This document shows, one piece after another, positions 1-7,323 of a DNA stretch of 24,633 nucleotides. This stretch comes from CAUZJO01 sp963580245 (lineage in GTDB: Bacteria; Sumerlaeota; Sumerlaeia; MVZB01). Where the stretch lies: contig CAUZJO010000070.1 of NCBI GenBank assembly GCA_963580245.1, positions 1 to 24,633 of the forward strand, in the 5' to 3' direction. The position numbers were made by a program, and so were the translations under genes. The notes beneath the pieces are model-generated. The model was not told the DNA's origin and did not search any database. It saw only the letters and a list, made by a program, of their open reading frames with translations. The stretch's first letter is position 1, and each line of letters starts with the position of its first letter.

Positions 1-450
1 CTCGTGCTCTTCGCAATCCCCTGGACAGCGTTCGCCGTATTCTGGATCGTGAGTGCGGCTTCGATGGGAGATTCCGGTCCCGGTTCCGAAGGAGTGTTTA
101 GGTTTTTCCCTCTCTTTGGCGTCCCGTTCGTTCTGGTCGGCATTGGTATGTTATCCTCCCCGCTCTGGGCACTTCGAAGAGCATCCAAATTCGTCTACGT
201 CGTTACCGACCGTCGAGCGATCATCGTGGGTGGTCTTTTCTCACGAACGGTCACCTCTTACGGGCCGGAGAGAATCACGCACCTTTCCCGAAAAGAAAAG
301 AAAGACGGATCGGGCGACCTCTTCTTTCAATCCGAGGTGGCGAAGCAAGCCAATCTCGCGTCCCTCCAACCGCAGCGGAGCTTTTTGGGCATCCCCGACG
401 TGAAGGCCGTCGAGGACATGGTGCGCGAAATGGTCGCCGCCCATAAGTAG
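1..450 (+). CDS. Membrane protein with bacterial PH domain, 5' end outside window
   Basis: The reading frame is already open at base 1, so this is the C-terminal part of a longer gene; the GTG at 4 need not be a true start. The visible 149 codons begin with a hydrophobic segment (about residues 2-20), then a second one rich in F, V, L and G (about 34-58), then a soluble part. That part begins with YVVTDRRAIIVGG, the pattern of the first strands of the bacterial PH (YdbS/YdbT, DUF304-type) fold, where two membrane helices precede the domain. Proteins of this type are membrane-anchored and mostly of unknown function. It ends at TAG directly before a strong hairpin and seems to be the last gene of its transcript. 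The family call is by motif and architecture only. Confidence 0.6.
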   Translation, partial: LVLFAIPWTAFAVFWIVSAASMGDSGPGSEGVFRFFPLFGVPFVLVGIGMLSSPLWALRRASKFVYVVTDRRAIIVGGLFSRTVTSYGPERITHLSRKEKKDGSGDLFFQSEVAKQANLASLQPQRSFLGIPDVKAVEDMVREMVAAHK

Positions 451-475
451 GGGGCTGCGCCCGCCCCCTCTACTT
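445..475 (+). terminator. Hairpin after the PH-domain gene, likely rho-independent terminator
   Basis: The stop codon of the PH-domain gene lies inside the left arm of this stem. Bases 445-455 (aagtagggggc) pair with 463-475 (gccccctctactt) with a small bulge and a 7-nt loop (456-462). The 3' side has only a short, interrupted T stretch, so termination strength is uncertain. Confidence 0.5.
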
Positions 476-717
476 TAGCCTTGACGAAGAAGATCAATTT
501 TGACGGTTCAAGCCCGGTTTTAAATCGGGATTCTTGCCAGTTCGAGCGGCCAGTGGTAAATTCGGGGGTGAGTTGGAGGGCTGCGAAAATGGCGATGCCT
601 GGGAAAGGTGCGGGAAGGATGAGTCGAGGGGATACGGCAGGGATCAGACGCCTCTGGGATACCCTCAAGAAACATCCCTAAATCTGTAAAAAAATACTTG
701 ACGGAGGACGAGTACCG

Positions 718-2178
718 GTGAAACGACGAACATTTCTCAAGGGCACGCTTGCGGCCTCGGCGGCGCTGGGTGTCCAGGAATCGAATGCCGCTCAGGAGAC
801 GACGCGGGCAAGCGCGGACCGGCCGAACATCATCTTTCTTCTGACAGACGATCAACACTGGCGCGCGATGGGCTGCGCCGGCAATCCCGTCATCGTCACG
901 CCCAACATGGATCGCCTCGCGGCCGAAGGGGTGATGTTTCGCAATCACTTCGTCACCACGTCGATCTGCAACGTCAGCCGGGCCACCATCTTCACCGGCC
1001 TTTACCTGGGCACGCACCAGATCCTGAACTTTGACCAGGACCTGACTCCCGAACTCGAAGCGATCAGTTATCCGTGGCTTATGCGGGACGCCGGCTATCA
1101 CGTCGGATTTGTCGGTAAGTATGGCGTCGGCAACAATCTGCCCGCCGAGGCATTTGATTATTGGGAGGGCTTCCCCGGCCAGAACGTCTATTTCCATCGC
1201 GTCGACGGAAAGTGGCGGCACCTGACCGAAATGCTCGGCGACAGCTCGGTCCGTTGCATCCGAACGGCACCCGCCGACCGCCCTCTGTGCCTTTCGGTCA
1301 GCTTCAAGGCGCCGCACGTGATCGATCACCTTCCCGATCCCTTCCAGCCTGATCCGAAGTACGACGATCTATATAAGGACGCAACGATTCCATTGCCCGA
1401 GACGTATTCGGATGAATACCTGGCGCGGATGCCCGAATTCCTTAGGCAATCGATCAACGCAACGCGTTCGTGGCGCATCGATAACGAGGAGCGCTTCCAG
1501 GAAAGCGTGAAGAAGTATTATCGCACATTGACCGGCGTCGATGACCAGATCGGCCGTATTCGCGCGGCCCTACGCGAGACCGATCGCGATGGGCACACGG
1601 TCATCATCCTCACCTCCGACAATGGCTACTTCCTCGGCGAGCACCACTTCGAGGGGAAATGGTTGATGTATGAGGAATCGGTCCGCACGCCGATGATCAT
1701 TGCCGACCCACGGCTACCGGCCGAACGCCACGGGGTGACGGTGGATGCCATGACCCTCAACATCGACTGCTCGCCGACGATTCTAGATCTGGCCAGCGTC
1801 TCCATTCCCCCGGCGGCCCAAGGCCGCAGCCTCATCCCCTTTCTCGATCGAGGGACACCCGCCGATTGGCGTAAGGATTGGTTCTACGAACACCTGTTCG
1901 ATTACCCGACCTTGGTCAAGAGCGAGGGGATTCGGGGGGAGCGATGGAAATATATCCGCTATCTGGAATCCGATCCCTTATATGAGGAGCTGTTCGATCT
2001 GGACCGGGATCCGAGAGAGATCCGCAACCTGGCGCTCGCATCGGAGTACGGCGACAAGCTGTACGAGATGCGCAAGCGGTACCGTGCTTTGCGGACTGAG
2101 TACGTGAATGACCGTCTTCCACATCCGGGTTTCCCCGGTCGGCCCGATCCGCGTTTCGGCGAGGAGGCGTTCGCATGA
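718..2178 (+). CDS. Tat-exported type I sulfatase
   Basis: A 486-residue arylsulfatase-family hydrolase, expected to release sulfate from sulfated carbohydrates in the periplasm or outside the cell. The N-terminus has a twin-arginine signal (RRTFLKG, residues 3-9) and an Ala-rich h-region. The metal-binding start of the fold follows (PNIIFLLTDDQ, D44 and D45). The formylglycine site is C84-N-V-S-R88, then ATIFTG. The usual core is C-x-P/A-x-R; here the third place is Val. TSDNG (D301, N302) and GEHHFEGKW (H309/H310, K314) are the later metal and catalytic elements. The C-terminal part has the usual YEELFDLDRDPREIRNL stretch. The start is GTG 718 with an SD (ggagga, 703-708) at good spacing. 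The stop overlaps the next gene by 4 nt (ATGA), so the two are probably translationally coupled. No anaerobic maturase or FGE gene is in the window. Confidence 0.93.
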   Translation: MKRRTFLKGTLAASAALGVQESNAAQETTRASADRPNIIFLLTDDQHWRAMGCAGNPVIVTPNMDRLAAEGVMFRNHFVTTSICNVSRATIFTGLYLGTHQILNFDQDLTPELEAISYPWLMRDAGYHVGFVGKYGVGNNLPAEAFDYWEGFPGQNVYFHRVDGKWRHLTEMLGDSSVRCIRTAPADRPLCLSVSFKAPHVIDHLPDPFQPDPKYDDLYKDATIPLPETYSDEYLARMPEFLRQSINATRSWRIDNEERFQESVKKYYRTLTGVDDQIGRIRAALRETDRDGHTVIILTSDNGYFLGEHHFEGKWLMYEESVRTPMIIADPRLPAERHGVTVDAMTLNIDCSPTILDLASVSIPPAAQGRSLIPFLDRGTPADWRKDWFYEHLFDYPTLVKSEGIRGERWKYIRYLESDPLYEELFDLDRDPREIRNLALASEYGDKLYEMRKRYRALRTEYVNDRLPHPGFPGRPDPRFGEEAFA

Positions 2179-4112
2179 CGACGTGGTTTGCGATGGCCCA
2201 ATTGTTCATGGCCCTAATCGGTTGCTTTGTCGCGCTTTTGTCGTCATCCAATGCCCGGGCAGGCACTGAGCTAAATGATAAGCTCATTCCCGACGGCGAA
2301 TGGGTGGAGGCGAAGATGCCCGCCACGCTCGACTTGACGGCCAACGCGGTGCTCGCGATCAACTGTCTCACGCGAGGCGTGGACGCGGCTAATGGATACC
2401 TGGTTTACGAAAGACTGTGCTTCGGCCGTCAGGCACCGACCACCCAATGGGAACTGCAACTGTTTCCAACGGGCATCTCCCCCTGCATGCACCTGGCCGC
2501 GCTGCCTCAGTTGCGCCGTATGACCGGCAGCGACCTAAATCTCGATGTCGAAGCGGCGATGATGGATGCGCAAATCAGCTGGATCGACGAGGAGGGACTG
2601 TTGATCTATCCCGACGGCGACTCGATCATCCCCGCCGGCGCGAGCTATCCCAGCGCGGCCGGTCACACAGTGGTTGCGCTACTCGAGTGGCACGCGCGCG
2701 ACGGCGACGAGCAATGGCTAAAGGCCGCGCGCAAGCTGGTTGGGGGACTAAGCAAGTACGCCGTCGCCGCCGGCGAGCAGGTTTACTACCCACCGGAATC
2801 GGGCGTGACACCCTCGGGGCAATGGCTCAGCGAGCCCCGCTGGCGCGACAAGCTACTCACCAAGCCGCCAGTCGTTTACCAGCCACCCCGGGAGCCGTCG
2901 GCCGAGCACGTCGGCTACAAAGGGAGCGTGCTTTACGACCAGGCCGCCCCGCTGACGGCGCTGGTCACCGCGGGAAAAGCGTTCAACGATCCCGTGGCGA
3001 TGGAAACGGCGACGCGCCTTGCTCGCTTCATGCTGCGACCTCATTTTTGGGAAAACTCCCTGAGCACGGAGCACGCCCCCGACTTCGTCCATTGGAAAGG
3101 GAGCGTCGCCGGCCACCTCGCTGCCCTCCGGGCTTTGTTGGCCTACGTTCGCGCAACGAACGACGACGCACTCATCCAGCGGATTACCGCCGGTTATGAA
3201 CACGCGCGCGAACTAGGCGTGCCCGCTATCGGCTGGTATCCCCATTGGGCGCCCACTCGCGCGCACGGTTACCCCGGCATGCTTTCGACTTGGGGCGAAA
3301 CGTGCGCCACGGCCAATGGGATCATGTTGGCCATCGACCTCAGCGACGCGGGCGCGGGAGACTACTGGGATGATGTCGCTCGCGCGGCGCGCAACCAGCT
3401 CGTCGAACAACAATTCGGCGACTTGGCCGCGATGCAAGCGGCGGCCTCGCGGGGCAGCCCGCCGATCGAGTTCGACAAGCTCGCCTCGGCGGACGTCGTA
3501 CAGGGGCAAGGCCTCCTCGGCCGCTTCTTGGGCGGATTTGGCGGCGGAAAACCCACGTCGGCCGGCATTGTATATATGGATAACAATTCGGTGATCGATG
3601 CCTGCTGCACGGCGAACGGGTCGTTGGCGCTTTACCGCGTCTGGGAGGCGATCACGCGCTTCGACGGATCGACGGCCACCGTCAACCTATTACTCAATCG
3701 CTCCTCTCCTTGGCTGATCATCGAAAGCTGGCTTCCCCACGAAGGGAAGGTGCGGCTCAGGAACCGTCAGGCTAAAAGGATACGGATTCGGCTGCCTGAT
3801 CATGTCGACCCCGCCGATGTAAAGGTCGCGCGCATCGTCGAGGCGATCGTCGTGACGCAAGAAGGCCAATGGCTGACGGTTGACGGGATGAAACCTAGAG
3901 ATGAAATCGTTATCGAATTCAATTCGACCGAGCGGACCGAGCGGTTCACGGTGGATCGGAAGGAATACAAGGCGACATTCATGGGCAACACTGTCATCGA
4001 CATCGAACCGCGCCGCGACGACGACCCGTATGTCATTCCACTTTACGTGAACAGGCCCGCGCGCGGAGCAATGACGCCGCTACGGACTGTTCGCCATTTT
4101 GTCTCAAATTGA
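2175..4112 (+). CDS. Secreted GH127-like (DUF1680) glycoside hydrolase
   Basis: A 645-residue exported protein with a Sec-type signal peptide (hydrophobic about 6-24, likely cleaved after NARA). It resembles the GH127/DUF1680 group, whose characterised member HypBA1 is a beta-L-arabinofuranosidase that uses a zinc-bound cysteine nucleophile held by Glu-x-Cys and Cys-Cys. The same elements are visible here: E375-T-C377 in WGETCATANG and C477-C478 in DACCTANG, in the correct order. The region between and before them is alpha-helix rich, as in an (alpha/alpha)6 barrel, and a beta-rich C-terminal part follows LLLNRSSPW. It overlaps the sulfatase stop by 4 nt, so both are likely made together and act on one substrate. 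A paralogue lies at 9937. Overall sequence is divergent, so substrate (arabinofuranoside or another sugar) is not certain. Confidence 0.75.
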   Translation: MTTWFAMAQLFMALIGCFVALLSSSNARAGTELNDKLIPDGEWVEAKMPATLDLTANAVLAINCLTRGVDAANGYLVYERLCFGRQAPTTQWELQLFPTGISPCMHLAALPQLRRMTGSDLNLDVEAAMMDAQISWIDEEGLLIYPDGDSIIPAGASYPSAAGHTVVALLEWHARDGDEQWLKAARKLVGGLSKYAVAAGEQVYYPPESGVTPSGQWLSEPRWRDKLLTKPPVVYQPPREPSAEHVGYKGSVLYDQAAPLTALVTAGKAFNDPVAMETATRLARFMLRPHFWENSLSTEHAPDFVHWKGSVAGHLAALRALLAYVRATNDDALIQRITAGYEHARELGVPAIGWYPHWAPTRAHGYPGMLSTWGETCATANGIMLAIDLSDAGAGDYWDDVARAARNQLVEQQFGDLAAMQAAASRGSPPIEFDKLASADVVQGQGLLGRFLGGFGGGKPTSAGIVYMDNNSVIDACCTANGSLALYRVWEAITRFDGSTATVNLLLNRSSPWLIIESWLPHEGKVRLRNRQAKRIRIRLPDHVDPADVKVARIVEAIVVTQEGQWLTVDGMKPRDEIVIEFNSTERTERFTVDRKEYKATFMGNTVIDIEPRRDDDPYVIPLYVNRPARGAMTPLRTVRHFVSN

Positions 4113-4143
4113 CAATGCACAACTCTAACCCATTTTTCGCAGT

Positions 4144-4653
4144 TCAGATCTTAGAAGTGCCCGTTTTCGAGGAAATTTTAATTTTTAGGGTAAAAGTCTG
4201 CACTACATTTTGAATTCTTTTGGATCGGTTCGGCAGTGGAAGCCCCAGACGCTGGAGCAGAATCGCGAGGTGTTTTTCGGGACGGCTGATGGTCCGCAGG
4301 CAGATTTCCCGGCCCGTGCGGGTCGGCAGCACCACGTCCAGGCTGTGCACCTCGGCCATCTCTTCGAGCAGTTTGCGCGGCGCCGTGCCCAGGCCCCAGG
4401 TTTGCATCCAGTGCTGGAGCGTGCGCCACATAACCAGCGCCAGGAAGCAGACCAGGATATGGGTCAAGATCGGTGCCAAGGTTGTTCGCCACGCCCAATA
4501 CGTGACCTTCCAGATGGCCGAAGTAGCGATCCCCCGGCAACTGTTTGCAGCCATCCTGAACAAAATCGCCCAGTTACGACTGTTGCCCGGGACTGGGTAG
4601 GATGGATGGCACGCTGAAAAACTCGGGAGTCGCAAAATCACAGGGTGAGTCAT
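4144..4653 (-). pseudogene. IS1634-like (IS4-superfamily) transposase remnant, C-terminal part
   Basis: The - strand frame reads through a recognisable transposase C-terminus: THILVCFLALVMWRTLQHW, then GLGTAPRKLLEEMAEVHSLD, VVLPTRTGREICLRT, and RPEKHLAILLQRLGLPLPN. This is the end of IS1634-type DDE transposases, including the conserved AHI-like helix after the catalytic Glu region. The N-terminal 60 or so codons of the frame do not look like the family, and the DDE catalytic portion is missing. The element is therefore a 5'-truncated relic of at most about 0.5 kb. No convincing terminal inverted repeats were found. It marks the start of a stretch of broken genes (4113-6880). Confidence 0.65.
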
Positions 4654-4681
4654 GTCTTGCCGTCAGAGAAGGAGGTGATCC

Positions 4682-5002
4682 ATGGGGGTGCATGTTGAAA
4701 TTTACGGCCGTGAGAACTCAAAAGAGCTTCTTCGGCCAGAATCCATGGTCAAATCCCTTGCCTTTGGCCAGGTACGGTGGGATGATCCACTCAAAGATTT
4801 GGAGGATCGAACGGTTTGGTTAGCGAAATGGGAAATGTCGGGTAGGTCAGCTTCGTCTAATGATCGAGGGACACAGGAGGGTTTGGGCTCCTCGCCTCGG
4901 CGATCCACGGCTTCCGCATGCCGCTGTTCTTTCTGCTCATTGGATTCTTCACCGCGATGCTCTGGCGAAAGCGTGGGCTCGGCGGACTACTGCGCCAGCT
5001 AG
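4682..5002 (+). CDS. Possible small or truncated gene with an extended Shine-Dalgarno
   Basis: The start ATG at 4682 follows gaaggaggtgatcc (4669-4682), matching the full anti-SD tail of 16S rRNA, with about 6 nt between AGGAGG and the ATG. The first 55 or so residues (MGVHVEIYGRENSKELL and onward) have a protein-like composition; I do not recognise a family. Beyond about 4870 the frame runs out of phase over the acyltransferase-ankyrin fragment and becomes Ser/Arg-rich, so the real gene, if any, is fused or cut there. It is most likely the front part of a gene lost at the rearrangement joint. Low certainty that it is expressed. Confidence 0.25.
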   Translation: MGVHVEIYGRENSKELLRPESMVKSLAFGQVRWDDPLKDLEDRTVWLAKWEMSGRSASSNDRGTQEGLGSSPRRSTASACRCSFCSLDSSPRCSGESVGSADYCAS

Positions 5003-5440
5003 CCAAGCGGATTGCGCTGCCTCTCGCTCTCGGCTGCGTGACGATCGTCCCCGCGATGTGGGGCATCGTGATCTGGGCAGGATCGGGTAACACGACCTAC
5101 GGCGCCGCCGACACCGGGAAGGACATCTGGACCGCCGCAGCTTACGGCAACCTGGAAGCAGTTCGTGGCCACTTCAAGCGCGGTGTCTCCATAGACGGCG
5201 AGGAGCCGATCTTCGGCCAAAGTCCGCTGGCGTGGGCGGTGATCGGTGACCGGCGAAACGTCGTCAACTACCTGCTCGAGGCCGGCGCCGATCCCGACGC
5301 CCGTTACCGTGATCGCAACACCGCACTGCACACCGCAGCCTTCTTTGGCCGGGCCGACGCTGCCTCTCTGCTTCTTGACGCGGGAGCCGAGATCGATGCG
5401 CGTAACATCCGCGACGAAACGCCGCTTGGAGCAGACCCGT
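4885..5440 (+). pseudogene. Acyltransferase-3/ankyrin hybrid gene fragment, truncated at both ends
   Basis: In the frame of the ATG at 4918 the peptide GFRMPLFFLLIGFFTAML, then WRKRGLGGLLRQLAKRIALP, is the early membrane part of acyltransferase-3 (OafA-like) proteins. An in-frame upstream stretch (GLLASAIH) belongs to the same homology. Membrane segments are followed by ankyrin repeats (DIWTAAAYGNLEAVRGHF; QSPLAWAVIGDRRNVVNYLL; TALHTAAFFGRADAASLLL), ending at about DETPLG (5433). The N-terminal catalytic His region is missing upstream, where a stop sits at 4861. After 5440 the frame runs on to 5595 without recognisable homology and overlaps the next gene's end. The remaining membrane helices of a full enzyme are absent. 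It is a relic beside a transposase remnant, not a working enzyme. Confidence 0.6.
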
Positions 5441-5489
5441 GGTCTTTTTGCAATTTACAGAAACTTTGTTACACTATCTTCCTCGAGCT

Positions 5490-6880
5490 TCAGCGCGGCG
5501 TGGGTGTGACGGGTTGGGTCCAGGCAACTTCTGATTCACCTTGTTCCGAAGGGTACATCTTCGGTTTGGATGAGATGATCTTGGCGTGCGCGTAGAGCTC
5601 GTCGCCTTGAAGCGTGTAGTCCGGCGTCAGGCCCTCTACTTCGGCCAGCACTTCGCCAATCTTGTCGCTGTAACGGCGCGTGACCGGCCGGTTCCCGGAA
5701 GGATCGGTATCGGGATCGCTCTCGGGGTCGAGGACCTCATGGCTGGTTGGGTCAAAACCTCTTCGCGTTCCGATGAATTGTGTTGTGTATGTCACGCCCT
5801 TTTCGGGCTCGATCGCGATTTTAAATTCCCGCCCGTCAAATTGGATGTCATGCAGGCGGACGCCCGTCGAGGCATGGAAATCGCCCGCTTCCATCGATTG
5901 GATAATCGATTCGGGCGTGAGGTGTGTGGCGCGCACGACGACCCAGCCTCGGCCGGTGTGGGCGGGGACGGGGTCGGGTCCGTACTGATCGCGTCATCGA
6001 CGGCGAGACCATACAGTATCTCTCCGGAACCCTGAGCCAGCCGCAGGCTCAAGATGACATCCCAAACCCGCTCGAGACCGGCGTGGACCTCGTCGCCGCG
6101 GTTATACGTTCCGGGCAGGCCGTTGTAGATTTAGAAAAACCGCTCTCCCCTGACCTCTAAGATGTTTTCCGCGGTGATCGACCAGCCCATATTGGGGTGG
6201 TTGAGGTGTGGGAACATCGGTCGGCCCGTACGCTCGCGTTGTTCGAGGACGGCATCAATGTTGTTTTGCATGACTTCGACAACGCCGGCGCCGCCCTGAG
6301 GTGGGATAGGTTCGAGGATGTTCGTGGCGTTGACATGGACCCCGGCGAGTTCAAACTTGTCGGTGATCTCTTCGGATTGGATCAGCATGAAGCGGTTCGG
6401 CTCCTCGAACCGATGCCGGAACTCACTGAGCGACTTGAGGCGGACGAGATGGCGCTCCTCGCTCTGGCGCCGCTCGACCCAATCCGGACCGAAGCACTGG
6501 AGGTATCGGGCGAAGGTTTCCCGAGAGACGACGTTGGTCTCGAAATCGGGATAGTGCGTTTCGGTCTGCTCACCGACGGCGATGTAGAGCCGGCCCGCGG
6601 ATAGTACGTTGTGATCCGATAAGGGCAAAAAGTGGTAGCCGTTGCCCTTGTACCAGTCGACGATGACCTCGGGAAACTCTTGCCCGTCACTCCACAGCGA
6701 ATGCGTGTGTAGATTTCCTTTCCACCAACGAGGGCCTGCGGATTTAAGAGATGGACGAGTTGCTTCCTCGGCGCGCAGGACGCTTTCGGGGCCGACGTCC
6801 TGCGCGGCCAAGCGTGTTCGCTGCAGGAGTCCACCCAACGTGAGAAGCGCGAGAACCAAAACCGTTCGTTTACAAAGCAT
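5490..6880 (-). pseudogene. PHP-domain metallohydrolase gene, interrupted by a nonsense codon and a frameshift
   Basis: Reading from 6880 on the - strand: a signal peptide (MLCKRTVLVLALLTLGGLL), then PHP-fold metal motifs GNLHTHSLWSDG (H58, H60), LPLSDHN (D89, H90), QSEEITD (E170, E171), AGVHVNATN (H182) and FPHLNHPN (H225, H228). At 6131-6133 a TAA stands where the reading continues perfectly as IYNGLPGTYNRGDEVHAGLE; a Glu codon (gaa) would restore it. In the same frame the text runs to LYGLAVDDA. Then one base is missing near 5989; restoring it gives DDAHQYGPDPVPAHTGRG and the usual C-terminal half, ending at 5490 (AWTQPVTPTPR). The intact protein would be about 463 residues, secreted, with a phosphoesterase-like fold. 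Either this is a young pseudogene or the assembly has two errors. The substrate is unknown. Confidence 0.75.
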
Positions 6881-7094
6881 TCTTTTCTCTTCGACCTATA
6901 CATGTTCAACAAGGCTCATAAACATAACCAAACCCCCTCGGCGAAATCCGCGTTTGCCTGCGCCACATGACGACCCTATTCACCCCGATGGGGCCAATCC
7001 ACGAACAGTGTCGCAGGCGCATCAGAAAAAAGCATGAGCACATTATGAAATCCTAATTCTCCGTTCTCTGTCAAGTCGCGTCGACATAAGGGAA

Positions 7095-7146
7095 CCTCTA
7101 AAAATCCGGTTTGCAATTGTCTCTGCCGGGACTGAACTTTTAGAGG
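7095..7146. repeat. Inverted repeat, possible small mobile-element relic
   Basis: Perfect 9-bp arms cctctaaaa (7095-7103) and ttttagagg (7138-7146) enclose 34 nt, within which tccgg and ccggga suggest a partial inner pairing. The outer arms resemble the ends of small IS or MITE relics, but no second copy is in the window. Confidence 0.4.
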
Positions 7147-7217
7147 CGCCTTAAAGGGCAATTTCCGAGATTCACATTCGAACACGAACTCGAATTAACT
7201 CTTCCAGCCCCCCTCTC

Positions 7218-7249
7218 CATGGTTGACGAAATCATCATGGTTGACGAAA
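7218..7249. repeat. 14-bp direct repeat, period 18
   Basis: catggttgacgaaa occurs at 7218-7231 and again at 7236-7249, about 75 nt before the binding-protein ATG. It may be a local duplication or a pair of regulator sites. Confidence 0.5.
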
Positions 7250-7323
7250 ATGCGTCTTACGGCCCGAACTGAAAGAGCCGATGCTTGCGAGGATTCTTGG
7301 ATGTTTGACCCCGATTCGCCGTC

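Larger units (their letters stand above)
6881..7323. other. Intergenic region between divergent genes
   Basis: 443 nt between the PHP gene (leftward) and the binding-protein gene (rightward), so promoters for both should lie here; no clear -35/-10 pair could be assigned. It contains a hairpin-forming inverted repeat (7095-7146) and a short direct repeat (7218-7249), listed separately. Reading frames here are short and have no recognisable content. Confidence 0.5.

Noticed and set aside
520..1329. - strand frame of 269 codons at the sulfatase start
   Set aside because: Covers the sulfatase active-site region in antisense; no recognisable motif, no SD.
4669..4682. 3' end of a 16S rRNA gene on the - strand
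   Set aside because: Only the 14-nt anti-SD complement matches; flanking bases do not fit the end of 16S rRNA, so it is an SD site and not an rRNA fragment.
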